DNA of 64,000 nucleotides from positions 161,901 to 225,900 of the forward strand of contig QHME01000004.1 in assembly GCA_003258735.1 (NCBI GenBank). The letters run 5' to 3'. Both the position numbers and the translations under genes were made by a program. Source of the stretch: Candidatus Melainabacteria bacterium. GTDB lineage: Bacteria; Cyanobacteriota; Vampirovibrionia; Gastranaerophilales; Gastranaerophilaceae. Below, piece after piece: positions 57,832 through 64,000 of this stretch (positions within the stretch are counted from its first letter, which is position 1; each line of letters opens with the position of its first letter). The notes below the pieces were generated by a model. That model made no database searches, was not told where the DNA came from, and worked only from the letters and a program-made list of their open reading frames with translations.

Positions 57832-59157
57832 ATGTGCAGTAATGATATTAGATATTATATAAAAGAACTATCAAAAATAGCAGCCCCAATTATCATGGGT
57901 AACCTTGGTTTTATCCTGATTGGTATAGGGGATGTTTTTGTAGCAGGTAGACATTCAACAGATACATTTGCGGAAATCAGTATTGCAAATGCTATTTTAA
58001 ATTGTATTTTGACGTTCGGAATCGGTTTAGTTGCAAGTATTTCGCCATTGTTGTCAAATTATCGCGGTGAAAAAAAAGCAATTAAGCGCTATTTCTATCC
58101 GTCAATAAGGTTTGCCATGATTTTGGCATTGATTACCTGTATATTAATTTTGGTTGCAATTCCTGTAATTCCAAAAATGGGATTTGAGCAAAAGTTAGTT
58201 CCCGGAATTCAACAATATATGTTTATTACGGCATTTAGTACCTTCGGTGCATATTTGCATGCTAGTTTAAAAGAATTTTTGCAAGCTTTTGAAATCGTCG
58301 TATTTCCAAACGCGGTGACTATATTTTGTGTATTTTTAAATATTGCATTAAATGTATTGTTGGTATTTGGATGGGGACCAATTCCATCTTTGGGTGTAAT
58401 TGGTTTGGCGATTGCAAGTTTTACGGTACGTTACTTTATGGGTATTGCATTATTGATATATTGCTATATGAATATGAGATTTTCAAATTACCACGAACGT
58501 GGATACTACAAACACTTGTTACAAATTGGTATGCCGATTTCTCTAGCTGTATTAGTTGAATTTGTAGCATTTAATAGTATTGCAATTTTCATGGGTAGAG
58601 TTTCAGGAGTTTATGCTGCGGCTCAAAACTTGGTATGTTCGCTGACGACTGTATCATTTATGGTACCTTTTGCAATATCAAATGCTATTGCTGTTAAAGT
58701 TGGATTTGCGAATGGATCAGGTAATGTTTTAGATTTGAAAAAATATTCATTTGTCGGAACAGTTCTTTCTGTAGGTTTTATGGCTTGCAGTGCAATTATA
58801 TTTTCGACCTTTCCAAAACAAATGGTTGGAATTTTCACAGTTGATGATAATTTATTTAGAATATCAATCCCTATTATGTATATTTTGTCAATTTTCCAAG
58901 TTTTTGATGGTTTGCAAGTGGCTTTGGCTGGAATTTGTAAAGGTATCAAACAGACAAACATTGTATTGTTGGCAAACTTTTTAGCTTATTGGTGTGTGTC
59001 AATTCCTGTAGGATATACTTTGGCTTTTAAGTTTAATTTCAACTTGAAAGGTTTTTGGCTAGGGTTGGTTTTTGCCGCAGTAATTTTGTGCGCAATCATG
59101 ATTTTCAAATTGAAAAAATATTACGATAATACCTACAAAAACAAGAACTTTGCATAA
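57832..59157 (+). CDS. MATE-family efflux transporter
   Basis: 441 aa, 12 membrane helices, exports cationic drugs or metabolites by Na+ or H+ antiport. Two MatE repeats: ELSKIAAPIIMGNLGFILIG and IGDVFVAGRHSTDTFAEISI (the D.....G.....A.A motif), IGLVASISPLLSNYRGEKKA, and in the second half KHLLQIGMPISLAVLVEFVA, VSGVYAAAQNLVCSLTTVSF and FAISNAIAVKVGFANGSGNV. NorM-like. Start at 57832: TATCAT 6 bases upstream and no ribosome site (leaderless). Divergent from rpmI. Confidence 0.93.
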   Translation: MCSNDIRYYIKELSKIAAPIIMGNLGFILIGIGDVFVAGRHSTDTFAEISIANAILNCILTFGIGLVASISPLLSNYRGEKKAIKRYFYPSIRFAMILALITCILILVAIPVIPKMGFEQKLVPGIQQYMFITAFSTFGAYLHASLKEFLQAFEIVVFPNAVTIFCVFLNIALNVLLVFGWGPIPSLGVIGLAIASFTVRYFMGIALLIYCYMNMRFSNYHERGYYKHLLQIGMPISLAVLVEFVAFNSIAIFMGRVSGVYAAAQNLVCSLTTVSFMVPFAISNAIAVKVGFANGSGNVLDLKKYSFVGTVLSVGFMACSAIIFSTFPKQMVGIFTVDDNLFRISIPIMYILSIFQVFDGLQVALAGICKGIKQTNIVLLANFLAYWCVSIPVGYTLAFKFNFNLKGFWLGLVFAAVILCAIMIFKLKKYYDNTYKNKNFA

Positions 59158-59225
59158 TAAAGTCCTTGTTCAAAATGGTAACTATATACTTAAAAAGTAC
59201 GCAAGTAAAATGCGCATTTTTTGTA

Positions 59226-59360
59226 TTATAAAACAAAGAATAAAAGAGTGAACATGCAGCCAAGAGATGCAGCACTGAATAGAAACCAAGTATGCATTAC
59301 AGGATGTTGATAAGACCATATTTCTTTAATTGTGCCTGTGGCATTGTTAATAATTTGCAT
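59226..59360 (-). CDS. Small membrane protein, 44 aa
   Basis: ATG at 59360 with GGAGAG 10 bases upstream, 45 codons to TAA. Sequence starts MQIINNATGTIKEIWSYQHP and ends in one membrane helix, WFLFSAASLGCMFTLLFFVL, at the very C-terminus. Predicted single-pass inner-membrane protein, antisense to nothing and alone between MATE and the U32 gene. Family unknown; one-helix small proteins often associate with larger complexes. Confidence 0.6.
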   Translation of the reverse strand: MQIINNATGTIKEIWSYQHPVMHTWFLFSAASLGCMFTLLFFVL

Positions 59361-59437
59361 GTTGCGTTCTCTCCAAAAACTGATATTTTATATATTCTAT
59401 TTTCCATATTTAAAAGAAATCGACATCACCTGTTTGG

Positions 59438-59466
59438 TTGATTATTAATTTGGTTTACTTTATTAT
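59438..59466 (+). promoter_or_regulatory. Promoter of the U32 gene, leaderless type
   Basis: TTGATT (59438-59443), 17 bases, TATTAT (59461-59466), 6 bases (TGAATT), ATG at 59473. No ribosome site. Confidence 0.78.
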
Positions 59467-59472
59467 TGAATT

Positions 59473-60747
59473 ATGCGAAATGTTGAATTATTAATGCCTG
59501 CGGGCAATTTGGAAAAATTAGAGTACGCTGTTAGATACGGCGCAAATGCGGTTTACCTTGGTGTGGTAGACTTTAGTTTAAGAGCTATGAGAAAGGGTGA
59601 AATTATTACCCTTGAAAATTTGAAAAGTGCGGTTGAATTGGCGCACAAATTAGGTGCAAAAGCTTATTTAACATTAAATATTTTTGCATTCAATTCAGAT
59701 ATCAAACATTTGGAAGAATGCATGGATATTATCAAAGATGCAAAACCTGATGCGATTTTGGTTAGTGATTTTGGAATTTTGCGTCTTATTAAACGATATA
59801 TGCCTGATGTTGACATTCATATCAGCACACAAACAAATATTTTGAATTATGAATGTGTTAAATTTTGGCAAGATATGGGCGCATCTCGTGTTGTTTTGGC
59901 AAGAGAATTGTCTATTCCGGAAATTGCTGAAATTAAAAAACAAGTTCCTAATATGGAAGTTGAATGTTTTATTCATGGTTCTCAGTGTGTATCATTCTCC
60001 GGCAGATGTTTGTTGAGTGATTATTTTACAAATGGTGAAAGAAAAGCAAATTCCGGTAACTGTTCTCAACCATGCCGTTGGAGCTACAAATTGGTTGAGG
60101 AAACTCGTCCCGGACAGTATTACGAAATTAATCAAGATGAACGAGGGTCACATATATTGAGCCCAAAAGATTTGTGTTTGGTTAAACATTTGAAAGAAAT
60201 GATTGATGCCGGTGTGGATTCCTTCAAGGTTGAAGGCAGAACAAAGAGCCTTTATTATGTTTCAGCAGTTGCGAAAACTTATAGAGCAGCGATTGATGAA
60301 ATTATGGCAAATCCTGATGCTGATATGGAAAAATATTTCTTAGAATTGAAAAAAGTCGGCAATCGTGGCTATACGACAGGGTTTGCATTGGGTGAAAATA
60401 AACCTGATTCATATAGTTACGATATTTCAAAAGGTTTGGCGGGTGCTGATTTCTTGTTTGAGTTTCATGACAAAAAGAAATATTGTGATGTTGATACAAC
60501 TGCAAATCGCGAAGATGATTTGTTCTTAGTAAAAATTAAAAATAAAGTTCTAAAAGGTGATGAAGTTGAAATTATTACTCCGAAAGAAAAATTTGTGGCA
60601 AAAATCGTTGAAATATTGAACGATAAAGGGGATAACCTTGATGTTGCAAATACAAACGCTGATGTGTATTTAAAATTAGACAAAGAACCTATTGACTACA
60701 AAATAGCATTGGCAAGAACAATAGGAGTAAAAGAGCATGTTTCTTAA
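59473..60747 (+). CDS. Peptidase U32-family protein (TrhP-like tRNA hydroxylation)
   Basis: 424 aa. U32 signature ECFIHGSQCVSFSGRCLLSD (about 167-186) with the Cys cluster NSGNCSQPCRWSYK following, both parts of the iron-sulfur-associated U32 core. N-terminal PAGNLEKLEYAVRYGANAVY and FKVEGRTKSLYYVSAVAKTY complete the TIM-barrel. Members TrhP/YegQ and RlhA hydroxylate tRNA U34 or 23S rRNA; the length and motif are nearest YegQ/TrhP. The C-terminal 100 residues are a beta domain. First gene of a pair with the YqeG-like gene, whose start overlaps its end by 11 bases. Confidence 0.85.
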   Translation: MRNVELLMPAGNLEKLEYAVRYGANAVYLGVVDFSLRAMRKGEIITLENLKSAVELAHKLGAKAYLTLNIFAFNSDIKHLEECMDIIKDAKPDAILVSDFGILRLIKRYMPDVDIHISTQTNILNYECVKFWQDMGASRVVLARELSIPEIAEIKKQVPNMEVECFIHGSQCVSFSGRCLLSDYFTNGERKANSGNCSQPCRWSYKLVEETRPGQYYEINQDERGSHILSPKDLCLVKHLKEMIDAGVDSFKVEGRTKSLYYVSAVAKTYRAAIDEIMANPDADMEKYFLELKKVGNRGYTTGFALGENKPDSYSYDISKGLAGADFLFEFHDKKKYCDVDTTANREDDLFLVKIKNKVLKGDEVEIITPKEKFVAKIVEILNDKGDNLDVANTNADVYLKLDKEPIDYKIALARTIGVKEHVS

Positions 60748-61216
60748 ACCGGATTATAACTTGAAAAGCATATATGATATTGATTTATCTGGACTTGAAT
60801 CGCAAGGTGTAAAGGCGATGCTTTTTGACTTGGATAGCACTTTGATGGCATCAAAATCAGGAATATATTCTCAAGAGATGGAAGAATGGCTAAAAGGTGT
60901 TCAGGATAAGTTTTTTATGGCTGTTGTTTCTAATAACAAAAATCCTGATTATATTGAAAGGGTCAAAAAAATTTCAAATTTTCCATTGCTATTTAATGCT
61001 TGTAAACCTCAAACAGGTTTTGTTAAAGAATTTTTGAAGAAATATGAAGTTGACTCAAAAGATTGTGTTTTGGTCGGAGATAGACCATTGACAGATATTT
61101 TGTGCGGAAAATTGCTTGGTTGTAGGACAATTTTGGTAGATTCAATCACCGCAGATAGTGAATCAAAATTGGTCAGATTTGTTAGAGCGTTAGAAAGAAG
61201 TTGTATCCGTAGATAA
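60737..61216 (+). CDS. YqeG-family HAD phosphatase
   Basis: 159 aa. HAD motifs: MLFDLDSTLMASKSG (nucleophile Asp and general acid Asp), VVSNNKNPDYIERVKK (motif II Ser/Asn), KPQTGFVKEFLKKY (Lys) and VLVGDRPLTDILCGKLLGC (acidic motif IV). No cap domain, as in YqeG (PGP-like, mitochondrial PTPMT1-type) phosphatases; substrate in this group is uncertain, possibly phosphatidylglycerophosphate. The gene overlaps the U32 gene end by 11 bases, implying coupling. Terminator follows at 61285. Confidence 0.9.
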   Translation: MFLKPDYNLKSIYDIDLSGLESQGVKAMLFDLDSTLMASKSGIYSQEMEEWLKGVQDKFFMAVVSNNKNPDYIERVKKISNFPLLFNACKPQTGFVKEFLKKYEVDSKDCVLVGDRPLTDILCGKLLGCRTILVDSITADSESKLVRFVRALERSCIRR

Positions 61217-61284
61217 TTTTATCTAAACCTTTAGATTGAACTTTTGTTTGATATCTATTGCCGTAACGAAATGTAAACATGTTG

Positions 61285-61319
61285 AAAACCTTGAAAAATC
61301 TTGTTTTTCAAGGTTTTTG
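61285..61319 (+). terminator. Terminator of the U32-YqeG operon
   Basis: AAAACCTTGAAAAA and complement (14 bp) with a 5-base loop, then TTTTTG. Confidence 0.9.
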
Positions 61320-61492
61320 TCTAGTGAATCATTACTATATATATAATTTTGACTTAATAAAAATATTATTATATGATTAAAGGAGATAGTAGTATTATTT
61401 TGGGAAAATACATTAAATAACTGATACCAAAATAAGAGAGCTTTAATATAATGTAATTGTTATATAACTTAAATCAGATGGGTGGAGATAAC

Positions 61493-62281
61493 GTGAAAAC
61501 AAATTACTATAGGAATGAGAGTTGGATAGACAGCACATTTAGCAAGCGTGGCAAATGGGTTTTGTCATTATTGGCAGTTGTTTTTGCTGTTGGTGTAATT
61601 GCAGGTGGTTGTAGTTTTATCCCTAATATGGGTGGCAATAACGCTGAAGAACCTGCTCCGGCTCCGGTTGCGGATGTAAATCCTGCACCAACCAATGAAG
61701 TAAAAGTCCCTGCAGAAAATACTGTTGATATGGATGTTGATACTGAGCAAACAAGTAAGATGGTAGAAGTTTCATCAACATCTGTTGGTAGGTCTGACCC
61801 ATTCATGCCATCAGGTGAAATTCAAGCGTTTGAAAATGCTAAACGTTCAGCTATTGCAGAGGCTAATGCTCATAATGCTAGGATTGCACAAATTAAGAAA
61901 ATGAAAAATGTTGTAATCAGAGAACCTGATGATATCAGTCCATACAGTTTTAATTTGCCGGTACCTCCTACATCTTTAGCGCCGGAGAATGCGGCAGCTG
62001 CAAAGATTACAAGAACCAAAGTTGTTGGTATTATGTATAACAAAACAAGTCCGTCAGCAATTATCAATGTTGATAATAAAGATTATCTTGTGCGTCAAGG
62101 TGACAAGATTATGGGACAAGAATATAAGGTTATGCAAATCAATCCATCATGGATTACGGTTGGACTTGGTTCTAACATATATTCAGCAAGTATAGGCGAA
62201 CTTTTCTCAAGAGACGACTTGGATAGAACAAGAAACGATTTATATAATTTGAGAAACAGATTTGGTGGTAGAAAAGGTTAA
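61493..62281 (+). CDS. PilP-like pilus assembly lipoprotein
   Basis: 262 aa. GTG start at 61493 with GGTGGAG 5 bases upstream. Membrane segment GKWVLSLLAVVFAVGVIAGG then Cys40 (signal anchor or lipobox-like), Pro/Ala-rich linker, the short RSDPFMPSGE motif typical of PilP, and a C-terminal beta domain (TKVVGIMYNKTSPSAIINVD, YKVMQINPSWITVGLGSN), which in PilP binds the secretin N0 domain. Followed by the secretin 28 bases later. PilM/N/O-type genes are not in the window. Assigned by pattern and context, as sequence identity to known PilP looks low. Confidence 0.75.
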   Translation: MKTNYYRNESWIDSTFSKRGKWVLSLLAVVFAVGVIAGGCSFIPNMGGNNAEEPAPAPVADVNPAPTNEVKVPAENTVDMDVDTEQTSKMVEVSSTSVGRSDPFMPSGEIQAFENAKRSAIAEANAHNARIAQIKKMKNVVIREPDDISPYSFNLPVPPTSLAPENAAAAKITRTKVVGIMYNKTSPSAIINVDNKDYLVRQGDKIMGQEYKVMQINPSWITVGLGSNIYSASIGELFSRDDLDRTRNDLYNLRNRFGGRKG

Positions 62282-62308
62282 TTAAAAGAGTAATAAGCAG
62301 GAGCAAAT

Positions 62309-64000
62309 ATGAAAAATAAGATTAGAGAAAAAATTATTGCAAGTGTTTTGTTGTCAGCTTTCGCACTGACAAATTCAATGACTGCATCATTTGCAATGAG
62401 CGACTATTACGGATACGGTAATGCAGCACCGACAATCAGAACAAACGATAGTGATACATCTATCCCATTACGTTCAAGTGTTACGATTCCTAACGCTGAT
62501 TCGGTTGTGAATTTGAGCTTGAGAGATGCTGATATAACTCAAGTGTTGAGAATGTTCGCAGACCAAGCAGGAATGAACATTATTTTTGCTGACGGTGTTG
62601 AAGGTTCTGTTACAATGGATTTGGTAGACATTCCGTTGAAAGAAGCTCTTGATTTAGTCGTAAAAACTCACAAATTATATTATGATATCAAAGCTAATAC
62701 ATTGGTTGTTTCTTCAGCAGATTCAGCTATGAATTTGGCTGATAGAAACAATAATTTAACAATTATTCCTGTTAAATATGTGTCAGCTGTAGCAATTTCA
62801 AGTTTTTTGAATAAAAGTATTTTCAGCCCAAAGGGTAAAGGTGCAGTAAATCCTGGTATGTCAAAAGGTTTCATTGCTGCAACTAACCCTGCAACAAATG
62901 AATTGATTGTAACAGGTACTGAGCAAGATATCGCTTTGGTTAAAAAGATTGTAGAGCAATTTGATAAAAAACCTGAAATTACAACATTCAAAGTAAACCA
63001 CACAACTCCTGCAGAAATGGCATCATCAATTTGTACATCATTGTTCCCATCAATGACATTTGTAAAAGATAGTGATTCTTCAGGTGGTGCAGCAGGTATT
63101 CCTACAGGTTTTGCATCAGATGATAGCAGTGACTCATCTGCAGATGGCGGCGGAGGCGGCGGAATTGCCGTTGGTGGAGGTAAAGTCGCTTGTATGTTTG
63201 GTCAATATCAAAAAACAGAAGAGTCTACAGGAGATGAAGAAACATTCTCTCTAGATAGTATTCCATTGTTGGGTATGTCTGTTACATACTTCCCAACTCA
63301 AGGTACTATCCAAATTATTGGTGGTTCAGAAACTCAGTTGGATATGATTAGAGAATATATTGCATCAAATGATAAGAAAACTCCTCAAGCATATTTGGAA
63401 GTTCAAATCATTTCATTAACTGAATCAGGTAGTAAAACATTTGATAACACTTGGCAGTTTGTAAGCAAAAACTTCTCATTCAATGCTGGTGGTGGTAACG
63501 GTTTTGCAACTGACCCATTGCGTCCGATTTTCTTTGCAGGTCATGGCTTTGAAACACTTGACAAAGAGTCTTATGATTCTACCAGCAAAACTTATGAGAG
63601 CTCAGGTTTATTTAAAAAATACAGTGGTTCTCCAACATTGGTTTATGCTGTAAATTACTTAGTAGAAAATGCTAAAGGTAGAGTTCTTGCTAATCCGAGA
63701 GTTTTGCTAACAAGCGGACAAAAATCAACAATTGACTTGTCAGCTGACTATGTTAAAAAGGTTACAACTCAATACTTAGATAACGGTGCATCTACTGCGG
63801 CTCAAGTTCAAAAAGATTATGAAATCGGTGATGATAATGGTATCAAAGTTGATATCACTCCGTTTATCAGTCCTGATGGATACGTAACATTAGATATCAC
63901 TCCTTCATACAAGACTATTGCTAGACAATACACAACAAAAAGTGACACAGGTGAAGAAGAACCGGTTGTTACATTGCTTCAAAGAAGAGATTTGAATTTG
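62309..64000 (+). CDS. Type II/IV secretin (PilQ/GspD-like), partial
   Basis: 564 codons, open at the window end. Signal peptide IIASVLLSAFALTNSMTASF, then the STN/N0-like domain LSLRDADITQVLRMFADQAG and GSVTMDLVDIPLKEALDLVV, an N1-type module TIIPVKYVSAVAISSFLNKS, a Gly/Ser-rich insert (around 275-300), TLSLDSIPLLGMSVTYFPTQ-like strands, and the secretin-family block ENAKGRVLANPRVLLTSGQK. Forms the outer-membrane gate for pili or pseudopilus. SD AGGAG. Together with the PilP-like gene it is the best candidate exit for the three pilins in the window. Confidence 0.9.
   Translation, partial: MKNKIREKIIASVLLSAFALTNSMTASFAMSDYYGYGNAAPTIRTNDSDTSIPLRSSVTIPNADSVVNLSLRDADITQVLRMFADQAGMNIIFADGVEGSVTMDLVDIPLKEALDLVVKTHKLYYDIKANTLVVSSADSAMNLADRNNNLTIIPVKYVSAVAISSFLNKSIFSPKGKGAVNPGMSKGFIAATNPATNELIVTGTEQDIALVKKIVEQFDKKPEITTFKVNHTTPAEMASSICTSLFPSMTFVKDSDSSGGAAGIPTGFASDDSSDSSADGGGGGGIAVGGGKVACMFGQYQKTEESTGDEETFSLDSIPLLGMSVTYFPTQGTIQIIGGSETQLDMIREYIASNDKKTPQAYLEVQIISLTESGSKTFDNTWQFVSKNFSFNAGGGNGFATDPLRPIFFAGHGFETLDKESYDSTSKTYESSGLFKKYSGSPTLVYAVNYLVENAKGRVLANPRVLLTSGQKSTIDLSADYVKKVTTQYLDNGASTAAQVQKDYEIGDDNGIKVDITPFISPDGYVTLDITPSYKTIARQYTTKSDTGEEEPVVTLLQRRDLNL

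Overview
The window is AT-rich, uses the standard bacterial code, and most of it looks like the chromosome of a Gram-negative gut bacterium. The best guess is a non-photosynthetic relative of Cyanobacteria (Vampirovibrionia / Gastranaerophilales, formerly Melainabacteria). This rests on four things: several prepilins with a FTLAEVLITLGIIGVVAA-type N-terminus, outer-membrane TolC proteins plus a secretin, a TonB-type protein whose N-terminus resembles cyanobacterial DUF1822, and many lineage-restricted proteins of unknown function. No 16S rRNA or other decisive marker is present, so the assignment is inference.

Layout. 1-4.4 kb: end of groL, cysE, tyrS, an orphan tail-fibre-like gene pair and a small membrane protein. 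4.5-12.0 kb: a three-gene + strand cluster (1290-aa acidic TonB-like protein, sigma-like factor, zinc-ribbon/ATPase/helical-repeat protein). 12-25.3 kb: small proteins, aroQ, pgk, an XRE regulator divergent from a prepilin, tRNA-Thr, two TolC proteins, a putative beta-barrel, pnuC and a DHA2-type MFS pump. 25.3-42.2 kb: a 16.9-kb integrated element in the 3' end of tRNA-Pro(CGG). It is bounded by a perfect 45-bp direct repeat, and a 22-bp repeat lies just inside each end. 42.2-64 kb: GH77 glucanotransferase, MarR plus a second DHA2 pump, an aminotransferase-like gene with an M20 peptidase, two more prepilins, purB, efp, accB-accC, folC, rpmI-rplT, a MATE exporter, a U32 (TrhP-like) protein with a YqeG-like phosphatase, and finally a PilP-like protein followed by a secretin that runs off the window.

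The integrated element has an integrase/excisionase/repressor control region with three matching operators at its right end, a possible replication initiator, a second (catalytic-domain-only) tyrosine recombinase and a serine resolvase with a nearby 28-bp dyad. Its cargo looks like defence: a coupled operon of PLD-type nuclease, small protein, SAM-binding protein lacking NPPY, Eco57I-type methyltransferase, an otherwise overlooked 43-aa ORF, and a GIY-YIG/DEAD helicase. It also carries a stand-alone adenine methyltransferase, a Fic protein, an AbiTii-like protein facing a small convergent partner, and a protein made of six 20-aa repeats.

Two genome-wide patterns stand out. First, at least eleven genes have a -10 hexamer exactly 6 nt before the ATG and no Shine-Dalgarno sequence, which predicts leaderless mRNAs, including one gene inside the element. 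Second, two of the three prepilins sit divergently next to a small XRE regulator, one of them with a perfect 34-bp palindrome in the shared promoter region.
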